Below, piece by piece: positions 51,340 through 63,984 of a stretch of 64,000 nt of DNA. Numbering within the stretch: the stretch's first letter is position 1; each line of letters begins with the position of its first letter. Source of the stretch: Mesostigma viride (taxonomy: Eukaryota; Streptophyta; Mesostigmatophyceae; Mesostigmatales; Mesostigmataceae); NCBI GenBank assembly GCA_009746045.1, contig RPFO01000076.1:122001-186000 (forward strand). Reading direction: 5' to 3'. A program made the translations under genes and the position numbers. The notes beneath the pieces were generated by a model. It saw nothing but the letters and a program-made list of their open reading frames with translations, ran no database searches and had not been told where the DNA came from.

Positions 51340-52913
51340 TCAGCCCAAGGAACGGGGTACCCTTCTTGAGAAGAGCGTTGATCGGGGCGGCGATGGTGGC
51401 AAACCGCGGGATGAACCGTCGGTAGTAAGAGCCAATCCCAGGAAGCTGCGCACCCCCTTCACGTCCGTAGGGACAGGCCATTGCTGGACGGACTCGATCT
51501 TCTCGGGTCGGTCGCGATGCCGTGCGGACAAGGTATGGCCCAGAAACGGCACGCAGCGGCCGGCGCGCACCTTGGCTTTCCGCGCCGAAAGGTGCTCATC
51601 CTCCATGATCTGCAGCACGGCGTCCACATCCTCTAGGTGCTCCTCGAACGTCTTGGAGTACACCAGGATGTCGTCCAGATACGCCAGCGCGCACGTGCGC
51701 TTGTAGGTCCAGGGCGGGCGCGCCCCCTTCTGCGGGTCCGCCAGGTCCTGGGAGACCTGCGGCAAGTGGGCTGTGCCCATCACCGGACGGAGGATATCAT
51801 TCATCAGCATCTGGAAGGACGCCGGCGAATTGCACAGCCCCATTGCCGCCACCCGAAACTGATAGTGACCGAAGGGCGTAGCGAACGCGGTCTTGTGGCA
51901 GTCTTCTGGCGCGATGCGCAGCTGCCAAAACCCGTCCGCACAGTCGATGACGGTGAAACACGTGGCCCCCTGGACACGGTTGAAGATGTCGTCGATCCGC
52001 GGTAGAGGATACCGGGACTTGACGGTGATGGCGTTCAGCTTCCGGTAATCCGTCACCAGACGCCACTTGCCTCCTGGCTTGGGAACGAGCAGCACGCCCG
52101 CTGAGAAGGGGCTGTTGCTGGGTTCAATGAGCCCAGCGTCGAGCAGTGAAATGAGGATCTTCTTGAGCTCCACCAGCTCGACTGGGCCCATGCGGTACAT
52201 GGGAGACACGGTAGGACCGGAACCCTCCTGGAGCTGGACACGTGCAACACCGATCGATTGGGAGGGAACTGGGGGGTGCGATCCGCAAAAAGGGTAGTGC
52301 GCTTCTCCAGGACGGCATTGAACCGCGCCAGCTCATCCGGTGTGAATCCGGCACCAATCTCGTTAAGCAGAGCCTGAGTGCTATCCAGGTCTATGCGATA
52401 CATCGCGTACTCCTTGCCCTTCCGAAGCTGGCGCGCCAGCGTCTTGCTACTCATCAGGATCTGGGACGCTGGTCGAGGCCCGTCCGCCGAGCGCTCGTGT
52501 GTAATGTTATGGACCTCCGCGGCCTGTGCCCTATACTCGCTGTCAGGGCACCAGAATGAACCATCCGGAAACCAAACTACCCGCCGGCGCACACTGATGT
52601 CCACATCCTGCTTGTCCAGCCAGTCCACTCCAATGATGATGTCGGCAGCGCCCAGCGGCGCAATAGTCGCCACCAGGTCCACCGGCGTGCCCTGCAGCAC
52701 ACCCTTGATGTCTGCTAGGCCCGGCGATTGGTGTCGCCGACCGTCTGAGTAGGTGACATAGACTGCCGTGGTGTGAGGCCGGGGTACCAGGCCCAGCCGA
52801 CGCACCAGGGCCTCGTTGATGAAGGACGTGGAGGCGCCGGTGTCGACCAGGAACTTCACGTCCATGATCGTTTTCTCCTTCAAATACGGATCAAGGACGG
52901 TGGGAGGGACCAA
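51340..52913 (-). pseudogene. Gypsy D protease and reverse transcriptase (copy II)
   Basis: Protease: KFLVDTGASTSFINEALVRRLGL and IIIGVDWLDKQDVDI. RT: EPSNSPFSAGVLLVPKPGG, VIDCADGFWQLRIAPED (first Asp), GLCNSPASFQMLMN, ALAYLDDILVYSKT (Asp pair) and LGHTLSA. Against copy I, a small insertion near 52913 separates it from gag and single-base changes near 52250 and 51510 break the frame. Confidence 0.85.
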
Positions 52914-53054
52914 TTAATAACCCTCCGCTGAAAAGAAACAGATGCCGCGAATCTCCTGAGATGCACGCGCCGCCGGTTGGGGGCGCGTCTGCGGCCACGT
53001 TATTGATCTACCTCTACTCTAGTTGACTCCGCGTCTGGGCTACCATCTGATTTT

Positions 53055-54159
53055 TCTATCCTATCCCCTACCCCGGGACCCAAGCCCATGGGCAGGGCTA
53101 CTACTCCCGAGGAGCGGTGGGACGGGAGGCCGCCTCGCCCGACCACCCGCCCTCTTCCCCCCCCTCCTCCTCTTCGTCAGCCCCCTCCTCGTCGTCGTAC
53201 TCGTAGCCAGCCACTGCCTGCGTTTGGCCGGAAGAGGAGGACTGTCGCCGCGCCTCCATCTCGTTGACCGCACGCAACACACCCTTGGTAGAGCTGGTCG
53301 CGGGTGGTCGCGGCTGCTGGTACTGCGTCGGGACCTGTCTGGCGTGCTGCAGGCGAGCCGCACGCTCACCCGCGTTGCGGGGTCGTCCCGAGGACCGGAG
53401 GAGTCGGGGCGGCTGCCGAAGGCCGGGCCGGAGAAACGAACACTGGGTGTCCCTCTCCTGTCCCACGACTGGCGTTCTTGCCCCGGAGCTTGGGGCAGTC
53501 GCGCTTGAGGTGCCCCACCTCGCTGCACATGAAGCAGCGCGCCTTGCTAGCGTCGATCGCGTTGACGCCAGGTCAGTGTAGCCCTCGTCAGGGTCGTCGA
53601 GGTACTCGTCCTCCTCCTCGCCGGCGAAATCAGTGGAGTACATCTGGTTCACCCGTCGCGGGGGAGCAGGTCTGAAGAAACGGCGCACTGATGGGGCACG
53701 CCCGCGAGCCACTACGTCGGCCACCTGTAGGAGATACCTCTGGATATTCAAGATGTCCCACTCTTCCCAAGGGACATCAGCATAGTGCTTGAATACCTCA
53801 TCCTGCAGCTCAGGACAGAGTGCCTCGATGAACCTGCTCTTGTACTCGTACCAGGTCATGTCAGCCAGGTAGGCGGCGCTGGACTCGAACTTAGACAGAA
53901 ACTCGCGATATGGGGTGGTCCCCTGGCGCAGCTTGCTGAAGGCCATCCGCTCGTGGAGTGTAGCATCTGGGGGCACCAGCTTGCGACGCACGCGGTCCAT
54001 CAGTTCCGCCAAGGTTTGCGGGTATGACTGGGACGCGATGCTCTCACAGTTCAAGATGCTTATCACCGAGGGGTCCATACAGGAGTTAATCACCAGATCA
54101 ATCAGATCGCTGGTGGCCAGCTGCCAGTTGTGATGATGCGCCAGATGGTAGATCGCGGA
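53055..54159 (-). pseudogene. Gypsy D gag (copy II), frameshifted around the zinc knuckle
   Basis: Contains the gag domain (AIYHLAHHHNWQLATSDLIDLV, FSKLRQGTTPYREFLSKFES, EALCPELQDEVFKHY). The zinc knuckle CFMCSEVGHLKRDC is at 53492-53540 but in another frame, because one base is missing near 53572 against copy I and two more indels follow. Its upstream end is fused at 54160 to an integrase tail, so the Gag start is missing. Confidence 0.8.
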
Positions 54160-56640
54160 ATTGAACTCCAACGGCGCCGGTTCCGGGGATTGACCCATAC
54201 CCTGAATGGTGTTCTGGTGTACAACTTGAAGCTGGTTCACGATGGAACGGTTGGACGTGAGTTTCCATGACACCGGGACGTCACCTGGAACATGACGTCA
54301 TCAAACTTGGTGAGAACCTTGTAGGGGCCAGGAACATGGGACGAAGCTTTTGTCTTTCAAGCTCTTCTCCACCTTGTGTGAAGAATCGTCCGATCTGTGG
54401 GCCTCCACAGGACCAATCGCCCACTTCAATGGACGGCGCCCGTTATTCCGCGCTTGCCGGCCGTTCCTCCTCCAGATACCGCTCGTCGCGGCACGGTAGC
54501 CCTGGACTGCACTGTTATGAGCCTGGTGCATTCCGCTGCAGCAAGCGATCAACCCCTGGCGTGTGTCCCAGCTTGACGCTGATCCTCTCCCCGTTCGGGG
54601 CTCATAAGCAGGTCGGGAGGCGTGAGAGGTGCCTGCAGAGTTGAGGAAAAAGGGGGTAAATCCGTGGGCGGCCTGGGAGCATTGGTTCAGGGAGAACTCC
54701 ACCAAGCCCAGAAGCTCCTCCCAATTGCTGCCCACCGCGTCGGTGTAGTGTCGCATGGTCTCCTGCACTGTGCGGTTCAACCGCTCCACCCAGATGTGAG
54801 ACGAACTGTGGTATGCCGTGCCCAGCGACACCCTTGGTGCCAGCCGTTCGAAGAACTCCTGCCGAATTTGGCCGTGAAGAGCTTTTGTCGCGGTCGAGAT
54901 GAACTGTCGGTGAGCCCATGGCGGAACCGGAACACGTGCGTCAGGTATATCTTGGCAGCACTCCTCTGCAGTGAGGTCGGCCGGACAGCGGGGCCAGTTG
55001 ACACATGCGCGTCAGGCGGTCCACGAACACCAGAACCATGCTGTTGCCGCTTTCGCCTTCTTGAACGGGCCGATGAAGTCCATCATGATAGAATCCCAAG
55101 GACCCATCGGATCAGGTAACGTCTTGGGACGGCTTGCGAGCCCGTGTTCTGGGACTTCATGAATCTGGCACGAGGGCTCTGGCGCACCATTGTTCAATAT
55201 ACTCTTTCATCCCTGCCGTAGAATGTTTGCGGGCCCGAGGATAAAGACGGTGGCTTCCTTGATGTCCGCCTAAGGAGCGAATCGTGGAGCTCGTGAAGCA
55301 AGGCGGCTCTACAAAAGCTCCGGGACATATACAGCCGCCATTCTCCGGCTGGATACTTCAGACAGGCGTCCATCCTGGAACTTGCAAGGGTAGGCAGCCC
55401 ATCTGCTGGGGATGCGCCCGAATGGCTTCAAGCGCCGCTTCCTCCGTGACCGTGAAACGACTGATCATCGTCTCCAGGTCCGACGTGACTGTGAACGCGT
55501 CGCGGCGGTTTTCTGTCTCCGCACTCGCCTGGTTGACGAATTAGAGAAGACTGTTGGGAGGGCCGATCGCTGAAGCTGAAAAATTCCCTGGGGCGGCACC
55601 ACGTGGCTAAGGGGCATGCGCATATGCGATCCCTCCCCTCCCCGGGGGCATCCACGTCCTCGTGGGCATTCGTCCTCCAAGAGAGGTGACAAGTCATGTC
55701 TGTTGGTGGTGTTCCCAGATGAAACAGCGTGGCGGGCCCGGGGAGACCGTGCTGCCGCGCCGTAGGCGGTCCCCCGGGGCGGCACTGGTACGCAAGTGGT
55801 ATGAAGCACATCCATGTCTCGTAGAACCAATAGTCCGCCTTCGCGAAGGCGTCTGCACCTACGTTGTTCCGCGCCTTTGACGTATTGGATCTTGAATGGC
55901 GCAAAACTGTGACAAGTACTCACATCCACCGCGCTTGGCGTGGCGTCAGGTTTGGCTGCACCAGGAGGTGGGTGAGCGGCCGGTGGTCGGTGTGGATCAC
56001 CAGGCGGTGGGGGTCGAGATCCCCTGCTCACTAAGGGCCACCGAAAACTGGGCCGCCCAGAAATGGTGACGCCACGTATGGCAGCTGTAGACTACTGCAG
56101 AAGCTCCTGCTGGTGAACTGGATAATTCCGCTCCGCCGAAATCATTGTGCGTGAGAATTATCTCGATTATGGGCTGAAGACCCTTGCCTTTGGTCCTGCA
56201 AAGAGGACGCCCCCGATGGCCACCTTGCTGGCGTCCGTACCACAACGAAAGGAAGGGCCGGGTCCGGCAGGATAAGGAATGGTGCTGTGGTGAGGTGGCG
56301 CTTAAGCGCCTCAAAGCCTGTTGGCATGCCTCAGCCCAAAGGACGGGGTACCCTTCTTGAGAAGAGCGTTGATCGGGGCAGCGATGGTGGCAAACCGCGG
56401 AATGAACCGTCGGTAGTAAGAGGCCAATCCCAGGAAGCTGCGCACCTTTCACGTCCGTAGGGACAGGCCATTGCTGGACAGACTCGATCTTCTCAGGGTC
56501 GGTCGCGATGCGTCGCGGATAAGGAATAGGCCCAGAAACGTGCACGCAGCGGCGGCTCGCACCTTGGCTTTCCGCGCCGAAAGGTGCTCATCTCCATGAT
56601 CTGAAGCAGCGGCTAGTCCACATCCTCTAGGTGCTCCTCG
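54160..56640 (-). pseudogene. Extra RT-RNase H-integrase segment dense in small indels
   Basis: This block corresponds to 49180-51650 of copy II in the same orientation (RT end through integrase C-terminus) but differs by dozens of one-base insertions and deletions, many in homopolymers. No frame stays open beyond about 180 codons. Both edges are abrupt: at 56640 RT sequence (FEEHLED) is fused to ORF3, and at 54160 integrase (PAPLEFN) is fused to gag. It may be genuine debris, but the error pattern looks like raw long-read sequence used to close a gap. Confidence 0.8.
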
Positions 56641-58859
56641 AAAACCCATCAGGAAAACCTCCATACGCACGTGATCATCATTGATCGACACCGTCCGGGC
56701 CCCTACAATATCGGGCGCCACCAGATTAAGAAAGGCACTCCCCTCCGCTGGAGCCACCTTGGGAGGCGTCACCACGTGCTTCACCCCATCGACCTGATAG
56801 CGCCAATCCCACCAGTCTTCGGACCCGAATCGCACAACATGCCCCACCGCAGCGGGGAAGCGAGGGTCGTCGGGTTGCGGCAGGGGCAGGGGGACTTGGG
56901 GCAGAAAGGTGATCTCTATCTGTTCCCAGTAAGCCCCGCGATCCACAGCGAACCAAGGACCCGCGCGAAACACCAGAGGAGCAGGTAGGTGCGTACCCGG
57001 GGGAACCTGAAAAGCCGGAGGCCCCTCGAATGTCACACAGAGCTTCTCCGTGCGCGGTCCTGGCCCACCATGTCGCACCACCGCACCACCGGCCCGGTAC
57101 CGGCCGTATGAAGTCGCCCAATGACCACTCCTCGTGAGATGACCCAGGAGCTCTGGAGGCCGCATCATAGCCCACTGAGGTGGCAGCAGAATGATCGCCT
57201 TGACGACCGTGCTGGACCATCAGGCGCTGTATCAGGTCCTGTCCTGATTGTACCGCAGCTACGAGCGCTTCCAAACGCATCACGGGCTCCGCTGGTACCA
57301 GAATGCCCGTTCCGCTGGGATCCTCGGCGGCCCGAGGTCGCGTCGCTGCCAGGGGTGTAGGCACGGTTCCTCCGCGGAAGAGTGCGAGTGTCGACCCGAC
57401 GAAGTGGGACGGATGTGTCCCTCCGCAGGACGTGGCATTGATGAGCCGGCTGGTGCAGGCCGGGGACGTGGATCCAGGGAGACCAAAAAGGTAGGCTCCG
57501 GTGGTTCCAAGGAGACAAGGAAGGTAGGCTCCTCCTGGCCCGCATCCGTCGGAGGATCTAAGGGGGCCACAACCGGGGGCTCGCCCCCGGCCGGCTGTTC
57601 TGTCCTAGCCGGAGCAGCTCCCGTCGTATCCGACCGCGGTCGCCGAGACTCTCGCTCCAATTCCACCGCCGACCCCCACGTGCGCTCCCAGTGCCGATCC
57701 GCCGGGCGACGAGGTGGTGGTGAAGCTCGGCGAGCAGGGCGTACCTCCGTTCCCGAGTCCGAACGGGAACGCGAGCGCGATGACGGTGAGGGCGAGCGCC
57801 GACGTGCAGGCCGGTCTGGAGCACGCCGAGCCTCTGGTTGGCTGCCTCCGCCCCAACCCGTGGGCCGCGGGCGAGACCCTCGCCCAGAGGGGCGCCCCCA
57901 GCCCATCGCCGGCGGTGGCGCCTCGAAACGCGTCACAGGACGATGTCCTGCGCCGCCCTCCAAGGAGCCCCCAGAAGGTGGATCCCTTGAAGGGGGACGA
58001 GGAAGAGGACGGGGAGGGTAGTCATCAGAGTCGGAGTCATCACCCTCGCTCCCATCATCCTGGTCCTCGTCGTCCATCGCCACGATGCGATCCAGGGCCT
58101 GCCGTAACGAGTACTGACCCGCGCGCATACACTTCTCGCCCCGCAACGCCCCTTCAACGGGAGGTATCGGGAAAGTAGTTCTCCAGATGCTTCCGCACCT
58201 CGGGTGGAATTAGGAGGAGCAACAGCCGTGGAAAGCCAGACCTGCATCCAACGTGTTCACGCACGCATGACACAGGCACTCCCGCTCATGGGTTTCCCAG
58301 TCGATACCGACCACCACGCCGTCGCGCTCGGCGGTGCGGGTCTCGATCTTGAACCCCACATTTCTTCGCACGAACCATCGAAAATCCTCCAGCTTAGCGG
58401 GGCCGACCCGCGCCAGAATGGAATCGGCGCGGAGATCTGACGGCATCTGGTTACGGCGCCGACGACGCCGCTCCACCAAGTCACCCTCCCGACCATAGTC
58501 GCGCACGAACACCGGGGGTTAAATGTCTCCTCATTCAGCTCCTTCACTAGCTCCATCGTGCGCGCGTCCGGAGCTCCGGGTCTGGACGACGTCTCGTGCC
58601 GGCCACCACCGCCCGAGCCCCCGGCCCTTGAAACGCCCCTTCGGACTGCAGGCTCTCCGCGAGCTGTCTGCATCCTGTCAACCTGTTCTGGTAGAGGGGC
58701 CTCCGGGTAATCTGTCGTGTCCATATCCACCAGATCTTCCTCACTCGAATCCCCGTCTACTACCCGGATCCCTGCCTCTACGGCCTCCGCGGCGCTGGCA
58801 GAAGTCTGGCTCGGGGAAGCGCCTCCGCGGCGTCCCCCTGCACGGCCCACACACCACAA
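56641..58859 (-). pseudogene. Gypsy D ORF3 (copy I), 3' truncated
   Basis: Same protein as in copy II. The frame from about 58146 to 57280 is intact here and shows the SR-like stretch RRSPSPSSRSRSRSDSG and the duplicated PTFLVSLEPPEPTFLVSLDP. The C-terminal part runs to RMEVFLMG and is then cut at 56641, losing about 95 residues. It shares with copy II the shift at a CCCCC run near 58515. Confidence 0.65.
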
Positions 58860-58940
58860 GCCAAGGCATTAGTCGGCGTGTACCTGATACCCGGTTCACA
58901 CCTCACTCTCACCCTACACCGTACGCCGTTATACCGCCTA

Positions 58941-60330
58941 TTAATGCAACTGGTGTGTCTTCTTGTATGCTTCCAGTAAGCGGGCGCAACCCGCTAACTC
59001 AGTAGGGGTGCGCCAGGAGTCCTCCGACTCATGCTGCGCGAATCGCCATCGCACACGGTATTGTCGCTGGGTCCCCCGACCTCGTTTGACATCTCGGTGT
59101 CCCACGATCGCAGCCACCTCATCCTCCTGTTCCCCTGTGTCCGGATTGAACTCCAACGGGGCCGGGGGTTGACCCTACCCTGAATGGTGTTCTGGTGGTA
59201 CAACTTGAGCTGGTCACGATGGAAACGGTTGGACGTGAGGTTCCATGACACCGGGACGTCCACCTGGAACATGACGTCATCAAACTTGGTGAGAACCTTG
59301 TAGGGGCCCAGGAACATGGGACGAAGCTTAGTCTTCAGCTCCTTCTCCACCTTGTGTGAGAATCGTCCGATCTGTGGGCCCTCCACCAGGACCCAATCGC
59401 CCACTTCAATGGACGGCGCCCGGTTATCCCGCTTGCCGGCCGTCCTCTCCAGATACCGCTCGGTCGCGGCACGGTAGCCCTGGACTGCACTGTTATGAGC
59501 CTGGTGCATCCGCTGCAGCAAGCGATCAACCCCCTGGCGTGTGTCCAGCTTGACCTGATCCTCTCCCCGTTCGGGGCTCATAAGCAGGTCGGGAGGCGTG
59601 AGAGGGTGCCTGCCAGAGTTGAGGAAAAAGGGGTAAATCCGTGGGCGGCCTGGGGAGCATTGTTCAGGGAGAACTCCACCAAGCCCAGAAGCTCCTCCCA
59701 ATTGCTGCCCACCGCGTCGGTGTAGTGTCGCATGGTCTCCTGCACTGTGCGGTTCAACCGCTCCACCAGATGTGACGACGAACTGTGGTATGCCGTGCCC
59801 AGCGACACCTTGGTGCCCAGCCGTTCGAAGAACTCCTGCCAGAATTTGGCCGTGAAGAGCTTGTCGCGGTCGGAGATGAACTGTCGGCTGAGCCCATGGA
59901 ACCGGAACACGTGCGTCAGGTATATCTTGGCGCACTCCTCTGCAGTGAGGTCGGCCGGACACGGGGCCAGGTGACACATGCGCGTCAGGCGGTCCACGAA
60001 CACCAGAACCATGCTGTTGCCGCTCTTCGCCTTCTTGAACGGGCCGATGAAGTCCATCATGATAGAATCCCAAGGACCCATCGGATCAGGTAACGTCTTG
60101 GGGACGGCTTGCGAGCCCGTGTTCCTGGACTTCATGATCTGGCACGAGGGGCACTGGCGCACATATGTCTCAATATACTCCTTCATCCCTGGCCAGTAGA
60201 AATGTTTGCGGGCCCGAGGATAAGACGGTGGCTTCCTTGATGTCCGCCTAGAAGCGAATCGTGGAGCTCGTGAAGCAAGGCGGCTCTACAAAGCTCCGGG
60301 ACATACAGCCGCCATTCCTCCGGCTGGATA
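58941..60330 (-). pseudogene. Gypsy D integrase with chromodomain (copy I)
   Basis: Same domains as copy II. The zinc region and core are in one frame (60186-59578). A base missing from a G run near 59630 and a further change near 59170 shift the later parts. The last 71 codons (59156-58941) hold the chromodomain. Confidence 0.85.
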
Positions 60331-60439
60331 CTCACGAACAGGCGTCCATCCTGGAACTTGCAAGGGTAGGCACCCATCTGCTGGGGATGCGCCCGGATGG
60401 CTTCAAGCGCCGCTTCCTCCGTGACCGTGAAACGACTGA

Positions 60440-61174
60440 TCATCGTCTCCAGGTCCGACGTGACTGTGAACGCGTCCGCGGCCGGTTCTGTCTCCGCACT
60501 CGCCTGGTTGACGAATTCGGAGAAGACTGTGGGCGGGCCGATCGGCTGAAGCTGAAAAATTCCCTGGGGCGGCACCACATGGCTAAGGGGCATGCGCATA
60601 TGCGATCCCTCCCCCTCCCCGGGGGCATCCACGTCCTCGTGGGCATCGTCTCCTCCAAGAGAGGTGACAAGTCATCGCTGGTGGTGTGTCCCAGATGAAA
60701 CAGGTGGCGGGCCCGGGGAGACCGTGGCTCCGCGCCGTAGGCGGTCCCCGGGGCGGCCACTGGTACGCAAGTGGTATGAAGCACATCCATGTCCTCGTAG
60801 AACCAATAGTCCGCCCGTCGCGAAAGGGCGTCTGGCACCACGTTGTCCGCGCCCTTGACGTATTGGATCTTGAATGGCGCAAACTGTGACAAGTACTCCA
60901 TCCACCGCGCTTGGCGGGGCGTCAGGTTGGGCTGCACCAGGAGGTGGGTGAGCGGCCGGTGGTCGGTGTGGATCACCAGGCGGTGGGGGTCGAGATCCCC
61001 CTGCTCACTAATGGCCACCGAAAACTGGGCCCCCAGAAGATGATGACGCCACGTGTGGCAGCTGTAGACTACTGCCAGAAGCTCCTGCTGATGCACTGGG
61101 TAATTCCGCTCCGCCGGAATCATTGTGCGTGAGATATACTCGATGGGCTGAAGACCCTTGCCTTGGTCCTGCAA
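60440..61174 (-). CDS. Gypsy D RNase H region (copy I)
   Basis: Frame with DQGKGLQPIEYISRTMIPAE, VIHTDHRPLTHLLVQ and KGADNVVPDALSRR, the usual gypsy RNase H order. It is separated from RT by a frameshift near 61185 and shifts again toward the integrase near 60645. Confidence 0.8.
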   Translation of the reverse strand: MQDQGKGLQPIEYISRTMIPAERNYPVHQQELLAVVYSCHTWRHHLLGAQFSVAISEQGDLDPHRLVIHTDHRPLTHLLVQPNLTPRQARWMEYLSQFAPFKIQYVKGADNVVPDALSRRADYWFYEDMDVLHTTCVPVAAPGTAYGAEPRSPRARHLFHLGHTTSDDLSPLLEETMPTRTWMPPGRGRDRICACPLAMWCRPREFFSFSRSARPQSSPNSSTRRVRRQNRPRTRSQSRRTWRR

Positions 61175-63984
61175 GAGGACCCCCCGATGGCCACCTTGCT
61201 GGCGTCCGTAGCCACGACGAAAGGAAGGGCCGGGTCCGGCAGGATAAGGACTGGTGCTGTGGTGAGGTGGCGCTTAAGCGCCTCAAAAGCCTGTTGGCAC
61301 TGCTCAGCCCAAGGAACGGGGTACCCTTCTTGAGAAGAGCGTTGATCGGGCGGCGATGGTGGCAAACCGCGGGATGAACCGTCGGTAGTAAGATGCCAAT
61401 CCCAGGAAGCTGCGCACCCCTTCACGTCCGTAGGGACAGGCCATTGCTGGACGGACTCGATCTTCTCAGGGTCGGTCGCGATGCCGTCTGCGGACAAGGT
61501 ATGGCCCAGAAACGGCACGCAGCGGCCGGCGCGCACCTTGGCTTTCCGCGCCGAAAGGTGCTCATCCTCCATGATCTGCAGCACGGCGTCCACATCCTCT
61601 AGGTGCTCCTCGAACGTCTTGGAGTACACCAGGATGTCGTCCAGATACGCCAGCGCGCACGTGCGCTTGTAGGTCCAGGGCGGGCGCGCCCCCTTCTGCG
61701 GGTCCGCCAGGTCCTGGGAGACCTGCGGCAAGTGGGCTGTGCCCATCACCGGACGGAGGATGTCATTCATCAGCATCTGGAAGGACGCCGGCGAATTGCA
61801 CAGCCCCATTGCCGCCACCCGAAACTGATAGTGACCGAAGGGCGTAGCGAACGCGGTCTTGTGGCAGTCTTCTGGCGCGATGCGCAGCTGCCAAAACCCG
61901 TCCGCACAGTCGATGACGGTGAAACACGTGGCCCCCTGGACACGGTTGAAGATGTCGTCGATCCGCGGTAGAGGATACCGGGACTTGACGGTGATGGCGT
62001 TCAGCTTCCGGTAATCCGTCACCAGACGCCACTTGCCTCCTGGCTTGGGAACGAGCAGCACGCCCGCTGAGAAGGGGCTGTTGCTGGGTTCAATGAGCCC
62101 CGCGTCGAGCAGTGAAATGAGGATCTTCTTGAGCTCCACCAGCTCGACTGGGCCCATGCGGTACATGGGAGACACGGTAGGACCGGAACCCTCCTGGAGC
62201 TGGACACGATGCAACACCGATCGATTGGGAGGGAACTGGGGGGTGCGATCCGCAAAAAGGGTAGTGCGCTTCTCCAGGACGGCATTGAACCGCGCCAGCT
62301 CATCCGGTGTGAATCCGGCACCAATCTCGTTAAGCAGAGCCTGAGTGCTATCCAGGTCTATGCGATACATCGCGTACTCCTTGCCCTTCCGGAGCTGGCG
62401 CGCCAGCGTCTTGCTACTCATCAGGATCTGGGACGCTGGTCGAGGCCCGTCCGCCGAGCGCTCGTGTGTAATGTTATGGACCTCCGCGGCCTGTGCCCTA
62501 TACTCGCTGTCAGGGCACCAGAATGAACCATCCGGAAACCAAACTACCCGCCGGCGCACACTGATGTCCACATCCTGCTTGTCCAGCCAGTCCACTCCAA
62601 TGATGATGTCGGCAGCGCCCAGCGGCGCAATAGTCGCCACCAGGTCCACCGGCGTGCCCTGCAGCACACCCTTGATGTCTGCTAGGCCCGGCGATTGGTG
62701 TCGCCGACCGTCTGAGTAGGTGACATAGACTGCCGTGGTGTGAGGCCGGGGTACCAGGCCCAGCCGACGCACCAGGGCCTCGTTGATGAAGGACGTGGAG
62801 GCGCCGGTGTCGACCAGGAACTTCACGTCCATGATCGTTTTCTCCTTCAAATACGGATCAAGGACGGTGGGAGGGACCAATAACCCTCCGCTGAAAAGAA
62901 ACAGATGCCGCGAATCTCCTTGAGATGCACGCGCCGCCGGTTGGGAGGACGCGTCTGCGGCCACGTTATTGACGTCTACCTCTACTCTAGTTGACTCCGC
63001 GTCTGGGCTACCATCTGATTTTTCTATCCTATCCCCTACCCCGGGACCCAAGCCCATGGGCAGGGCTACTACTCCCGAGGAGCGGTGGGACGGGAGGCCG
63101 CCTCGCCCGACCACCCGCCCTCTTCCCCCCCTCCTCCTCTTCGTCAGCCCCCCCTCCTCGTCGTCGTACTCGTAGCCAGCCACTGCCTGCGTTTGGCCTG
63201 AAGAGGAGGACTGTCGCCGCGCCTCCATCTCGTTGACCGCACGCAACACACCCTTGGTAGAGCTGGTCGCGGGTGGTCGCGGCTGCTGGTACTGCGTCGG
63301 GGCCTGTCTGGCGTGCTGCAGGCGAGCCGCACGCTCACCCGCGTTGCGGGGTCGATCCCGAGGACCGGAGGAGTCGGGGCGGCTGCCGAAGGCCGGGCCG
63401 GAGAAACGAACACTGGGTGTCCCTTCTCCTGTCCCACGACTGGCGTTCTTGCCCCGGAGCTTGGGGCAGTCGCGCTTGAGGTGCCCCACCTCGCTGCACA
63501 TGAAGCAGCGCGCCTTGCTAGCGTCGATCGCGTTGACGCCAGGATCAGTGTAGCCCTCGTCAGGGTCGTCGAGGTACTCGTCCTCCTCCTCGCCGGCGAA
63601 ATCAGTGGAGTACATCTGGTTCACCCGTCGCGGGGGAGCAGGTCTGAAGAAACGGCGCACTGATGGGGCACGCCCGCGAGCCACTACGTCGGCCACCTGT
63701 AGGAGATACCTCTGGATATTCAAGATGTCCCACTCTTCCCAAGGGACATCAGCATAGTGCTTGAATACCTCATCCTGCAGCTCAGGACAGAGTGCCTCGA
63801 TGAACCTGCTCTTGTACTCGTACCAGGTCATGTCAGCCAGGTAGGCGGCGCTGGACTCGAACTTAGACAGAAACTCGCGATATGGGGTGGTCCCCTGGCG
63901 CAGCTTGCTGAAGGCCATCCGCTCGTGGAGTGTAGCATCTGGGGGCACCAGCTTGCGACGCACGCGGTCCATCAGTTCCGCCAA
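61120..63984 (-). CDS. Gypsy D gag-protease-RT polyprotein (copy I, partial)
   Basis: This frame of about 950 codons enters from the window edge, so the true start lies outside. In order: gag (PDATLHERMAFSKLRQGTTPY...), zinc knuckle CFMCSEVGHLKRDC, acidic/Gln-rich linker, protease (FLVDTGASTSF), RT with VIDCADGFWQ and AYLDDILVYS, and the start of RNase H (VVATDASKVAIGG). Gag and Pol share one frame, as in many chromoviruses. Two nearly compensating indels between about 61345 and 61440 garble some 30 residues. This is the best template for the family. Confidence 0.88.
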   Translation of the reverse strand: MAELMDRVRRKLVPPDATLHERMAFSKLRQGTTPYREFLSKFESSAAYLADMTWYEYKSRFIEALCPELQDEVFKHYADVPWEEWDILNIQRYLLQVADVVARGRAPSVRRFFRPAPPRRVNQMYSTDFAGEEEDEYLDDPDEGYTDPGVNAIDASKARCFMCSEVGHLKRDCPKLRGKNASRGTGEGTPSVRFSGPAFGSRPDSSGPRDRPRNAGERAARLQHARQAPTQYQQPRPPATSSTKGVLRAVNEMEARRQSSSSGQTQAVAGYEYDDEEGGLTKRRRGGRGRVVGRGGLPSHRSSGVVALPMGLGPGVGDRIEKSDGSPDAESTRVEVDVNNVAADASSQPAARASQGDSRHLFLFSGGLLVPPTVLDPYLKEKTIMDVKFLVDTGASTSFINEALVRRLGLVPRPHTTAVYVTYSDGRRHQSPGLADIKGVLQGTPVDLVATIAPLGAADIIIGVDWLDKQDVDISVRRRVVWFPDGSFWCPDSEYRAQAAEVHNITHERSADGPRPASQILMSSKTLARQLRKGKEYAMYRIDLDSTQALLNEIGAGFTPDELARFNAVLEKRTTLFADRTPQFPPNRSVLHRVQLQEGSGPTVSPMYRMGPVELVELKKILISLLDAGLIEPSNSPFSAGVLLVPKPGGKWRLVTDYRKLNAITVKSRYPLPRIDDIFNRVQGATCFTVIDCADGFWQLRIAPEDCHKTAFATPFGHYQFRVAAMGLCNSPASFQMLMNDILRPVMGTAHLPQVSQDLADPQKGARPPWTYKRTCALAYLDDILVYSKTFEEHLEDVDAVLQIMEDEHLSARKAKVRAGRCVPFLGHTLSADGIATDPEKIESVQQWPVPTDVKGCAASWDWHLTTDGSSRGLPPSPPDQRSSQEGYPVPWAEQCQQAFEALKRHLTTAPVLILPDPALPFVVATDASKVAIGGSSCRTKARVFSPSSISHAQ

